This document shows, one piece after another, positions 1-6,629 of a DNA stretch of 11,126 nucleotides. The stretch spans positions 1 through 11,126 of the forward strand of contig JBBRQC010000057.1 of NCBI GenBank assembly GCA_038227135.1, given 5' to 3'. The notes under the pieces were generated by a model. It was given only the letters and a program-made list of their open reading frames with translations. It was not told the DNA's origin and made no database searches. Position numbers and translations under genes: made by a program. The first letter of the stretch is position 1; each line of letters begins with the position of its first letter. The stretch is from UBA4720 sp038227135. GTDB taxonomy: Bacteria; Gemmatimonadota; Gemmatimonadetes; Gemmatimonadales; Gemmatimonadaceae.

Positions 1-398
1 AGCAGATCCGGCGCGATGGCGATGAAACCATCAGCGGCCAGTTGGTCAGCTACGCTGCGAACCCAGGAGGACAAACCAAAGATTTCGTGGACAACCAGTA
101 CCACCGGTGCTTTCGTGCTCCTTTCCGGGTAGACCACCCACGTTCGCAAGCTATCTCCGTCTCCGGTGCGAATAGTCACCCACTCACCATGTCTCGGCGA
201 GCTACCGAGGCGGGAGAGCGCTCCCGCAGCATCCGGTGGCAGCCCCTGCATCTGCGGAACGGCTGTCGCCGAGGCTGGCGTCGCGTGATCGGCCCCCGAA
301 TGTGAATCGGCCGCCGGCACTACCCTGGTTGCGGTGCATGCCAGGCTTGCGATAGAAAGCGTCAGCCAGATCTCAACGCCCTGATTGCGCATCTTCAT
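1..398 (-). CDS. Dienelactone hydrolase family protein, exported, partial (C-terminus beyond left edge)
   Basis: Reading the minus strand from the ATG at 398 gives an open frame of 132 residues that runs off the window without a stop. Residues 4-21 form a short hydrophobic segment ending in SLAC, so the protein is probably exported and possibly a lipoprotein with a non-standard lipobox. An Ala/Ser/Pro-rich linker follows to about residue 75. The fold then starts with VVLVVHEIFGL (about 98-108) and a helix plus strand ending in IAIAPDLL (about 125-132). HEIFGL and the APDLL strand are typical of dienelactone-hydrolase-like alpha/beta hydrolases. The nucleophile Cys and the other catalytic residues would lie outside the window, so activity cannot be judged. 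The start is supported by GAGGAAG placed 2 bases before the ATG on the minus strand. An in-frame ATG at 392 is less well spaced. It lies 7 bases after the YheT-like gene and is probably cotranscribed with it. Substrate unknown. Confidence 0.85.
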   Translation of the reverse strand, partial: MKMRNQGVEIWLTLSIASLACTATRVVPAADSHSGADHATPASATAVPQMQGLPPDAAGALSRLGSSPRHGEWVTIRTGDGDSLRTWVVYPERSTKAPVVLVVHEIFGLSSWVRSVADQLAADGFIAIAPDL

Positions 399-400
399 GT

Positions 401-407
401 CTTCCTC
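401..407 (-). promoter_or_regulatory. Shine-Dalgarno of the dienelactone-hydrolase-like gene, overlapping the upstream stop
   Basis: On the minus strand the sequence reads TGAGGAAGACATG. The TGA (408-406) ends the YheT-like gene, GAGGAAG is a good ribosome-binding site, and ATG (398-396) starts the next gene. Stop, ribosome-binding site and start lie within 13 bases, which suggests translational coupling. This is one of very few clear Shine-Dalgarno sequences in the window. Confidence 0.7.
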
Positions 408-1428
408 ACTTTCGTTTGGCCAGGGATGCAGCGGGCGGCGAACCCACAGCAAAGTGCCGAGCAAAGAACTCCCCGACCCGGTGCTCCGCATAATAAAACG
501 GGCGCCATGGCACAGAGCCAGTGATAAAGCCGGCATGACCGCCCTTGTCAACGAAGTCGACCTCGAGCGCGCGGTTACCCCTGGCTATTTCTCGAACCTC
601 ATCGAGAACCTCGGCGGGCAACATCGGGTCGTCAATCGCACTAAATAGTAGCGTTTTAAGCCTAATGTTCTTCAGATAGAGCAGGGAGCTGGAGCGAGCG
701 TAGTAATCCTGGGCATCTCGAAATCCATGCAATGGACCTGTAATCAGGTTGTCAAAGTCCTCCAGAGTCCGTAGGCCCGCGATCCTGTCCTGAGGAGCGA
801 GGTCCGGAAAGCGGAGTGCCTTTTCCTGCGCTTTTTTACGGAGCGAATTCAGGAAGAATCGCTGGTAGAACTTCGAGAATCCACGATTGATGCGCCTCGA
901 CGAACGCGAAAGATCAAACGGGACCGAAACGGCCGCAGCAGCCTTGAGCTGGGGAGGAAGGTCCTGTCCCCTCTCCCCAAGGAATTTCAGCAACACATTC
1001 CCGCCTAGAGATACGCCAGCAAGCGCGACCTGTGAGGTTGGAAACTCGCGCAGTATGCTATCGAGAACGAACCCGACATCGCTGGTTTCACCGGAGTGAT
1101 AGAAGCGCCGGGTGAGATTCGGTTCAGAGCCGCAGGATCGAAAGATTAAGAGATCAGCTCCCCAACCTCTACTGGCCGCCTCATTGAGGAGAGCTTGCGC
1201 GTAGTGCGAGCGTACGGTTCCCTCGAGACCATGCAGCAACAAGACGCGTGGAGCGCCCGGATCCGCGGCAAGGCGATGTATCTCCAGAAAATCGCCATCT
1301 GGCGTATCCCACCGCTGCAGCACCGTCGGTGCTGGCGGCTGTCGCCGGAAAAGCTTTCCCCAGAGAGTTTGCAGGTGACCGCCCGGAATCCACCATGCTG
1401 GGGAATAGATTATGTCACTCGGCATCAT
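406..1428 (-). CDS. YheT-like alpha/beta hydrolase
   Basis: About 340 residues from the first of two tandem ATGs (1428 and 1425). The N-terminus YSPAWWIPGGHLQTL is the signature of the YheT / UPF0017 family of alpha/beta hydrolases. The domain shows the oxyanion-side strand VLLLHGLEG, the nucleophile elbow GVSLGGN (Ser at about 140), the acid strand SAIDDPMLP (Asp at about 266-267) and KGGHAGF (His at about 298). The Ser-Asp-His triad is therefore intact and the length is normal for the family. No signal peptide is seen, so it is probably cytoplasmic or peripheral. Substrates of bacterial members are poorly defined; eukaryotic relatives (ABHD1/2/3) act on lipid esters. The frame stays open upstream to a TTG at 1488, but that adds about 20 residues with no family resemblance and would overlap the divergent ArsC-like gene, so I prefer 1428. 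It is the first gene of a minus-strand pair, and both ATGs lie inside an inverted repeat. Confidence 0.87.
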   Translation of the reverse strand: MMPSDIIYSPAWWIPGGHLQTLWGKLFRRQPPAPTVLQRWDTPDGDFLEIHRLAADPGAPRVLLLHGLEGTVRSHYAQALLNEAASRGWGADLLIFRSCGSEPNLTRRFYHSGETSDVGFVLDSILREFPTSQVALAGVSLGGNVLLKFLGERGQDLPPQLKAAAAVSVPFDLSRSSRRINRGFSKFYQRFFLNSLRKKAQEKALRFPDLAPQDRIAGLRTLEDFDNLITGPLHGFRDAQDYYARSSSLLYLKNIRLKTLLFSAIDDPMLPAEVLDEVREIARGNRALEVDFVDKGGHAGFITGSVPWRPFYYAEHRVGEFFARHFAVGSPPAASLAKRK

Positions 1429-1451
1429 TCGAGGGCAGATGGAATGATGCC
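1421..1451. repeat. Perfect 10+10 bp inverted repeat in the divergent yheT-like / arsC-like start region
   Basis: GGCATCATTC (1421-1430) and GAATGATGCC (1442-1451) are exact reverse complements separated by 11 bases, so the half-site centres are 21 bp apart, about two helical turns. The left arm contains both candidate ATG codons of the minus-strand YheT-like gene (1428 and 1425). The right arm lies about 25 bases before the ATG of the plus-strand ArsC-like gene. It could be an operator for a dimeric regulator serving both directions. It could also be an mRNA hairpin hiding the yheT-like start codon. No convincing -35/-10 pair is recognisable here. Confidence 0.55.
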
Positions 1452-1475
1452 ACTTGCGCAGACTCCCGCGAAGAC

Positions 1476-1838
1476 ATGGAGGGGCCAATCTTGGAAGTAC
1501 AGATTTTTGGTATTAGAAAAAGCGCGGACACCCGCAAAGCTCTTCGCTTTTTCTCCGAACGAAGAATCAAGACTCATTTCGTGGATTTGATGGAGAAGCC
1601 GGCTTGTCTCGGAGAGCTGCGGAGATTCGCACAGAAATTTGGCGCAATGCTGCTCGTCGACAAAGACTCGAAACGATTTGCCGACCTCGGACTTCGCTAT
1701 GCGCAACTTTCGGACGCTAGTTGGCTCCAGAAGCTCTCGGAGGAGCCATTGTTGTTGAGAATCCCCCTAGTGCGAAACGCCAATCAGCTCGCGGTTGGAG
1801 CGGACGAAAGCACGTGGAAAAGCTGGACCGGGCGATAA
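1476..1838 (+). CDS. ArsC/Spx-fold protein lacking the catalytic cysteine
   Basis: 120 residues from the ATG at 1476, the usual length for the ArsC (COG1393-like) thioredoxin-fold family. Family features are an N-terminal strand VQIFGIRK, the helix TRKALRFFSERRI (19-31), the strand HFVDL, the block ELRRFAQKFG, and the C-terminal LLLRIPLVRN...VG...W pattern that carries the cis-Pro region and arginine. Active members have a Cys just before the DTRKA helix. Here that position is Ser16 (codon AGC at 1521-1523), and the only cysteine in the protein is Cys44 in the following loop. Arsenate reduction by the usual thiol mechanism is therefore unlikely, and the protein may instead be a binding or regulatory relative. 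The frame is open back to 1248, but the upstream part is antisense to the YheT-like gene. It precedes serA by 84 bases on the same strand and may share its transcript. Family call firm, function unknown. Confidence 0.82.
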   Translation: MEGPILEVQIFGIRKSADTRKALRFFSERRIKTHFVDLMEKPACLGELRRFAQKFGAMLLVDKDSKRFADLGLRYAQLSDASWLQKLSEEPLLLRIPLVRNANQLAVGADESTWKSWTGR

Positions 1839-1869
1839 GGGCTTTCTGGTCGCTTGTGGCGCCAAGCCG

Positions 1870-1887
1870 GCTCAAGCGATATTGAGC
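1870..1887 (+). repeat. Small inverted repeat in the serA leader
   Basis: GCTCAA (1870-1875) and TTGAGC (1882-1887) are separated by 6 bases in the 84-base gap before serA, ending 35 bases before its GTG. One flanking G-T wobble could extend the stem. There is no U-tract after it, so it is not a convincing intrinsic terminator. It may be an mRNA hairpin in the leader or chance. The rest of the gap holds an A-run (about 1904-1909) and the weak ribosome-binding site AGGA (1916-1919). Confidence 0.3.
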
Positions 1888-1922
1888 TTCCTCCCTTCCC
1901 GCCAAAAAACGGTTCAGGAACT

Positions 1923-3530
1923 GTGACTTATCGCGTTCTCGTCACCGATGAGATCGATGCCGAAGGTGTCGTGCTTCTTTCGGCCGAGCCCCAGCTCGTT
2001 GTGGATGAGGTGCCCACGCTTCCCAAGGACGAGCTTCTCGCCCGGATCGCCGACTACGACGCGATCATAGGCCGCAGCGCGACGCGGATCTCCGCGGAGC
2101 TCCTCGAGAAAGGACGTCGTCTCAAGGTCGTTGGTCGCGCCGGTGTGGGGGTAGACAACATTGCGCTTGATACTGCGACTTCGTTGGGGGTTGCAGTGAT
2201 CAATGCTCCGGCGGGGAACACGATAGCCGTGGCAGAGCTCTTTTTCGGCACCGTGATTTCGCTTCTCCGGCACATATCGCGTGCTGACGCCTCCATGCAT
2301 GCGGGAAGGTGGGATAGATCAGCGCTGCTGGGATCCGAACTCAAAGACAAGACGCTCGGAATAGTCGGGCTTGGACGCATCGGCGGAGAGATCGCCACCA
2401 GGGCCAGGGCGTTCGGAATGAATGTTCTCGCTTACGATCCGTACATCGCTCGGACACGCTTCGAGGCGCTGCGAGTTCAGGAAACCACCTCGCTCGACTC
2501 CCTGCTCGAGCAATCGAATGTGATCACCGTACACACGCCTCTTACCGATGAGACCACCGGGATGATTGGACGCCGTGAGCTCGCAAGGCTCCCGCAGCGG
2601 GCAATAGTGGTCAACATGGCTCGTGGAGGGATTGTCGACGAAGAAGCGTTGATGGAATCGCTCGAAAGCAAGCATCTCGCTGGTGCGGTAATCGATGCCT
2701 ACGAGAAGGAGCCGTTGGCCGCCGACCATCCCTTCCGTAAACGGCCGGACATCGTGCTCACTCCACACATCGGGGCGTCGACGATGGAGGCGCAGCGCAA
2801 CGTAGCAGTCGATGTGTGCATAGCCGTCCGCGATGCCTTGCTGAGTGGAGAACTCTCCCGCTCCATCAACGTCGCCGATGTCGGCGGCCAATGGGCCGAA
2901 GTCGAACCAGCCCTCTCATTGGCCAGAAAGGCTGCGGCAGTTGGCAAGGCAATTCTCGCAACCCAGGGAACTCGGGCCGTCCAACGCGTGGACGTCCGCG
3001 CCGGATCATCGTTGACCGGAGCGAGAAGCGCACTGGTAGCCGCGGCTGCGCGCGGTGTTCTGGAAGGGACTGTGGAACAGGAGCGCCTCAATCTCATCAA
3101 CGCCCGTTCAGTCGCAGAATCACGTGGTATCGAGCTATCGACGACCGAAACACCCGCCCAGGAGAATCCCCACGGAATCGAGGTGAGGTTGAGTGGAGGA
3201 ATGCAGGAAATCGCAGTCGCAGGCACCGCGCAGCCCGGCGCTGCCCCGAGACTCACCCGTATCGGCGCTTTTCATGTAGACATCCAGCCGAGAGATACGT
3301 TGCTGATTCTTACGAATAACGACGTCCCCGGCGTGATCGGGCGAGTTGGGACGCTCCTTGGCGAAGGGGGTGTGAACATCGCCGAATATCATCAGGCGCG
3401 CCTTGCTCAGGGGGGTCAGGCGCTGGCCGCAGTCTCGGTCGACGGAGACGTCAGTGAAACCATAAGGCAGTCACTGCTTCGATTGCCGGACGTTCTGTCT
3501 GCCGCTGTAGTCTGCTTTCATTCAGGGTGA
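1923..3530 (+). CDS. serA: D-3-phosphoglycerate dehydrogenase (long, ACT-domain type)
   Basis: Catalyses the NAD-dependent oxidation of 3-phosphoglycerate to 3-phosphohydroxypyruvate, the first step of phosphorylated serine synthesis, in the cytoplasm. From the GTG at 1923 it is 535 residues, the usual size of the long SerA type. The N-terminal substrate domain includes GRAGVGVDNI. The Rossmann domain has GLGRIG at 149-154 and DPY after it. The catalytic triad is Arg234 (NMARGG), Glu263 (EKEP) and His282 (TPHIGAST). After a middle domain of the allosteric-substrate-binding type, an ACT domain covers about 460-535 (LTNNDVPGVIGRVG, GVNIAEY). This implies control by serine or another small ligand. 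The frame is open to a TTG at 1854, but the family similarity begins at TYRVLVTDEI just after the GTG, and AGGA sits at 1916-1919, slightly closer to the start than usual. Its stop overlaps the next start by 4 bases (GTGA). It is the first gene of the serine operon. Confidence 0.95.
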   Translation: MTYRVLVTDEIDAEGVVLLSAEPQLVVDEVPTLPKDELLARIADYDAIIGRSATRISAELLEKGRRLKVVGRAGVGVDNIALDTATSLGVAVINAPAGNTIAVAELFFGTVISLLRHISRADASMHAGRWDRSALLGSELKDKTLGIVGLGRIGGEIATRARAFGMNVLAYDPYIARTRFEALRVQETTSLDSLLEQSNVITVHTPLTDETTGMIGRRELARLPQRAIVVNMARGGIVDEEALMESLESKHLAGAVIDAYEKEPLAADHPFRKRPDIVLTPHIGASTMEAQRNVAVDVCIAVRDALLSGELSRSINVADVGGQWAEVEPALSLARKAAAVGKAILATQGTRAVQRVDVRAGSSLTGARSALVAAAARGVLEGTVEQERLNLINARSVAESRGIELSTTETPAQENPHGIEVRLSGGMQEIAVAGTAQPGAAPRLTRIGAFHVDIQPRDTLLILTNNDVPGVIGRVGTLLGEGGVNIAEYHQARLAQGGQALAAVSVDGDVSETIRQSLLRLPDVLSAAVVCFHSG

Positions 3531-4894
3531 GCACGGGCGTAAGCAGCGACCGAGCGATCCGGCAGGCATACGAAGCCGACTCATCCGGCCTTCAGCTGAT
3601 TCCGGACCTGGTAGCTCGACCGGAGTCGATCGGCGACGTAATCGAGCTCGTGAAGAAGGCCGCTGCCGAGCGGATTCCCGTGACATCTGCCGGCGCGCAG
3701 ACCAGCACTACGGGGGCGTCGATCACCGACAAGGGCATACTGCTCTCCCTTCGATCCCTGAATCAGATCGGTGACCTCGACGCCAAATCGCGGACAGTCA
3801 GGGTCGGTCCCGGCGCGATCGTCGCCGACGTCAAGAAGGCCGTGGCAGCAGCCGGATTCCTGTTCGCACCCGACCCCACGAGTGAGGAGGAGTCGACCAT
3901 CGGAGGTGCGATTGCCTGCAACGCGTCGGGTGCCCGGACTTTCAAGTATGGTGCGACCCGAAAGCATGTCCGCGCCCTCAAGGTGGTTTTGGCGAGTGGC
4001 GAGCTGGCCGAATTCCGCAGATCGGATCTCGAGAAGAACACCGTCGGTTACGCGTTTGCCCACGATCCGATCGATTGGTTCATCGGCAGTGAAGGGACCC
4101 TCGGAGTCATTGTGGAAGCCGAGCTCGACCTGCTTGCTCTGCCGCAGCGTGTGGTGGGGCTGGCTACGCTGTTCAGGAACGAGAGCGACGCGCTGAGGTT
4201 CGTGATTGCCAGTCGGGAAGCACCATCAGTCTTTCCACGGTGCATTGAGTACTTCGACGAGCGAGCGTTGGAGATCGCCCGGCACAGCGTTCCAGCCGCG
4301 GCCATTGGAGAGGACGCTGGAGCGATGGTGTATGTCGAGGAGGAAATCGGTGACGATCTCGATGCGAGTCTCGTTCGTTGGCTCGAGCTGATCGAGGCGA
4401 TTGCTCCGGACTTTGAGCCGTTGGTATTCGATGGGGAGGCAAGGCTGAGAGACGCGCGGCGCATTCGTCACAGCATTCCCGCCACCATGAACGAGAAAGG
4501 AGGAAAGCACCGGGAGGCAGGAGGCAGAAAGATCGGCACTGATTGGGCCGTTCCTTACCGGAAGCTGGAGCAGGCGATTCAAACTGCGCGGGCTCTTGCA
4601 GCAGAGCACCAACTCGAAGCACCGGTCATCTACGGGCACGCTGGTAATGGTCATCCTCACCAGAATTTCATCGCTCGGGACGCGAACGAGCTGACTACCG
4701 TAGAAGAGGTAGTCGAGCAGACGCTAAGGCACGTCCTGTCTCTTGGCGGTACGGTCGCCGCTGAGCATGGCATCGGCAAAATCAAGCGGAGATGGCTCCC
4801 TTTGCAGATGAACCCGCTTCAGATATCCATGATGACGGCTGTGAAGCGTGAGCTCGACCCATTGGGTATTCTTGCGCCCGGCAACATTCTGTGA
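3527..4894 (+). CDS. FAD-linked 2-hydroxyacid dehydrogenase (GlcD / D-2-hydroxyglutarate dehydrogenase family)
   Basis: 455 residues, starting at a GTG that overlaps the serA stop. Family FAD_binding_4 plus FAD-oxidase_C, as in glycolate oxidase GlcD, D-lactate dehydrogenase and D-2-hydroxyglutarate dehydrogenase. The FAD domain shows the PDPTSEEESTIGG loop at about 115-127 followed by ACNASGART, then GSEGTLGVI. The C-terminal half carries the likely metal and substrate motif HAGNGHPH (371-378) and AEHGIG (Glu413, His414). The common form is HxGDGNxH, so the outer histidines are kept but D-G-N has become N-G-H. No Fe-S domain is fused and no GlcE/GlcF-like partners are adjacent, so it probably passes electrons to a flavoprotein or quinone carrier, which is not shown. 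Its place between serA and serB points to a role in serine metabolism, perhaps oxidation of D-2-hydroxyglutarate formed by SerA. D-lactate or glycolate oxidation are alternatives. Family call strong, substrate unresolved. Confidence 0.88.
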   Translation: MSTGVSSDRAIRQAYEADSSGLQLIPDLVARPESIGDVIELVKKAAAERIPVTSAGAQTSTTGASITDKGILLSLRSLNQIGDLDAKSRTVRVGPGAIVADVKKAVAAAGFLFAPDPTSEEESTIGGAIACNASGARTFKYGATRKHVRALKVVLASGELAEFRRSDLEKNTVGYAFAHDPIDWFIGSEGTLGVIVEAELDLLALPQRVVGLATLFRNESDALRFVIASREAPSVFPRCIEYFDERALEIARHSVPAAAIGEDAGAMVYVEEEIGDDLDASLVRWLELIEAIAPDFEPLVFDGEARLRDARRIRHSIPATMNEKGGKHREAGGRKIGTDWAVPYRKLEQAIQTARALAAEHQLEAPVIYGHAGNGHPHQNFIARDANELTTVEEVVEQTLRHVLSLGGTVAAEHGIGKIKRRWLPLQMNPLQISMMTAVKRELDPLGILAPGNIL

Positions 4895-5535
4895 GCCGAT
4901 TCAATTCGGTCGTCCTCGACGTGGATTCAACGTTGAGCGGCGTGGAAGGAATCGACTGGCTCGCATCGCTGCGCGGTGCAGAAGTTGAAGCGTGGAGCGG
5001 TTCTCTGACCGCTCGGGCAATGGAGGGGCTCATTCCGATCGAAGCGGTTTATGGAGAGAGAATGGGCATCGTGAAGCCGACGCTGTCCGAGATTCAGGAA
5101 TTGAGCGCCATTTACATCGATCGTGTGGCGCCGGGCGCGCGGGAAGCGCTCTCTGAGCTTCGCGAGCACGATGTCGACCTCGTCATGGTCAGCGGGGGAT
5201 TACGTGAGGCTATCCTTCCGCTCGCCAAAGAGCTTGGAATCCGTGAAGAACGCGTTCACGCCGTGTCCATCTTCTTCGGTAGGGACGGCGAGTACTGCGG
5301 GTTCGATGAACGTTCGCTGATGACACGCCAGAACGGAAAGCGAGCGACCGTAAAAGAGCTGGCTTTGAGGGGTCCGGTATTAGCAGTTGGCGATGGGATA
5401 ACGGATTGCGAGATCAGGCCAGTCGTTGACGGTTTCGCTGCCTTCACCGGCTTCATGAAGCGCGAGCCCGTCGTCGATCGCGCCGACTATGTAATCGACC
5501 ATTTTGACCAACTCCGAGCCCTTGTACTCGAATGA
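4891..5535 (+). CDS. serB: SerB-type HAD phosphatase (phosphoserine phosphatase)
   Basis: 214 residues from a GTG overlapping the preceding stop by 4 bases. It is a HAD-superfamily enzyme with all four motifs. Motif I is DVDST, with nucleophile Asp10 and acid/base Asp12. Motif II is VMVSGG with Ser101. Motif III is Lys150 in the stretch RQNGKRATV. Motif IV is GDGITD with Asp168 and Asp172. The helical cap between motifs I and II (about 16-80) with AMEGLIPIEAVYGERM resembles the type-I cap of phosphoserine phosphatases. It lacks the N-terminal ACT extension found in some SerB proteins, so it is the short form. It is expected to hydrolyse O-phospho-L-serine to L-serine, the last step of the pathway begun by serA three genes upstream. 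Another small phosphomonoester cannot be excluded from sequence alone, but the gene order makes serine synthesis by far the likeliest. The next gene overlaps its stop (ATGA). Confidence 0.88.
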   Translation: MSRFNSVVLDVDSTLSGVEGIDWLASLRGAEVEAWSGSLTARAMEGLIPIEAVYGERMGIVKPTLSEIQELSAIYIDRVAPGAREALSELREHDVDLVMVSGGLREAILPLAKELGIREERVHAVSIFFGRDGEYCGFDERSLMTRQNGKRATVKELALRGPVLAVGDGITDCEIRPVVDGFAAFTGFMKREPVVDRADYVIDHFDQLRALVLE

Positions 5536-6629
5536 ATACGAACAGGACATTCGGCACTTTCTTTCTTCCTGGTCCAACGGAAGTTCGGCAGGACATTCTC
5601 GCCGCGATGATGCAGCCGATGATCGCCCATCGCGGGTCGGCGTTCGAGCAGCTGTTCGAGCGTCTTCAGCGCGGGCTGCGGCCGTTGTTCATGACCGAGC
5701 GTCCCGTCTATATCAACTCGTCATCCGCAACGGGAATGATGGAGTCAGCGATCCGTTGCGCGCCCGCGGGACGCATGCTCTGTCTGGTGAATGGCGCATT
5801 CTCGGAGCGATTTGCGCACATCGCTTCCATGTGCGCCCGTGACGTGGACCGGTACGAGGTCGCGTGGGGCCAGATACACACGATACCACAGCTGGATGAG
5901 CGGCTGTCGATGAGGAAGTACGCCGCCATCACGGTCGTACATTCGGAAACTTCGACCGGAGCATTGAACGATGTTCGCGCCATCTCCGACTGTGCGCATC
6001 GCCATGGTGCTGTCTGTCTGGTCGATAGTGTCAGCGGGTTCGCGGGAGCCGAGCTTCGGTTTGACGAATGGAAGCTCGACTATCTATTGACGGGCTCGCA
6101 GAAGGCGCTGGCACTGCCGCCGGGTCTGTCGTTCGCAGTCGCATCGCCTTCATTTGTCGATCAGGCGAATGCAACGTCCGCGCGCGGAGTGTACTTCGAC
6201 CTCGTGGAGCTCGACGCATATGCGCGGAGAAATCAAACCCCAAGCACTCCAGCCCTTTCGCTTTTCTACGCGCTCGAGGTCCAGCTGAAATCAATCGTCG
6301 CGGAGGGAATCGAAGCTCGATGGGCTCGACACAAAGCGATGGCCACCAGGACGCAGGAATGGCTGGGGAAGATTGCCGACGAAACGGGGAAACGAGTCGC
6401 CAACATCGCGCCTCTCGGATCCCAGTCGCCGACCGTGTCGACGATCAGACTGCCGGCGGAAATTGCCGGAGAGACATTCACTGCCGGGGTCGCGAAGAAA
6501 GGCATTGTCATCGGCAGCGGTTACGGGAAACTCAAGGGCTCGACGTTTCGAATCGGACACATGGGTGACCACACGGTCGAAACTCTTGAGCGTTGTTTGT
6601 CCGCCTGTTCGAGTGTGCTGCGCGCTTGA
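5532..6629 (+). CDS. Class V pyridoxal-phosphate aminotransferase (probable phosphoserine transaminase of the serine-pyruvate/alanine-glyoxylate type)
   Basis: 365 residues from the ATG at 5532, overlapping the serB-like stop by 4 bases. The fold-type I class V pattern is clear: FLPGPTEV near the N-terminus, SSSATGMMESAI (cofactor phosphate region), VHSETSTGALNDV, CLVDSVSGF with the pyridine-nitrogen Asp165, and TGSQKALALPPGL with the Schiff-base Lys191. It resembles the serine-pyruvate / alanine-glyoxylate / serine-glyoxylate aminotransferases rather than classical SerC. Because serA and serB-type genes are directly upstream and no serC is seen, the best inference is transamination of 3-phosphohydroxypyruvate to phosphoserine with glutamate or alanine as donor. 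Non-SerC class V enzymes have been proposed for this step in other lineages. Serine:glyoxylate exchange is the main alternative and would also fit a GlcD-like neighbour. The ABC-F start overlaps its stop (TTGA). Confidence 0.87.
   Translation: MNTNRTFGTFFLPGPTEVRQDILAAMMQPMIAHRGSAFEQLFERLQRGLRPLFMTERPVYINSSSATGMMESAIRCAPAGRMLCLVNGAFSERFAHIASMCARDVDRYEVAWGQIHTIPQLDERLSMRKYAAITVVHSETSTGALNDVRAISDCAHRHGAVCLVDSVSGFAGAELRFDEWKLDYLLTGSQKALALPPGLSFAVASPSFVDQANATSARGVYFDLVELDAYARRNQTPSTPALSLFYALEVQLKSIVAEGIEARWARHKAMATRTQEWLGKIADETGKRVANIAPLGSQSPTVSTIRLPAEIAGETFTAGVAKKGIVIGSGYGKLKGSTFRIGHMGDHTVETLERCLSACSSVLRA

Noticed and set aside
42..305. 87-residue plus-strand frame at the left edge
   Set aside because: The minus strand here encodes a recognisable dienelactone-hydrolase-like protein with a good ribosome-binding site; the plus-strand frame has no resemblance to any family.
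1370..1475. Possible sigma-70-like promoter for the ArsC-like gene (TTGCAG with TAGATT)
   Set aside because: The spacer is over 30 bases, far from the usual 16-18, so no promoter is claimed.
1429..1488. N-terminal extension of the YheT-like protein to the TTG at 1488
   Set aside because: The extra residues have no family similarity, the start would be TTG, and it would overlap the divergent ArsC-like start; tandem ATGs at 1428/1425 directly precede the family signature.
1839..1922. Intrinsic terminator between the ArsC-like gene and serA
   Set aside because: The small stem at 1870-1887 lacks a following T-run; the A-run downstream precedes serA and does not make a terminator in this orientation.
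2319..3392. Long minus-strand frames opposite serA (up to 190 residues)
   Set aside because: They lie entirely within the well-supported serA frame, their translations show no domain, and they have no credible start signals.
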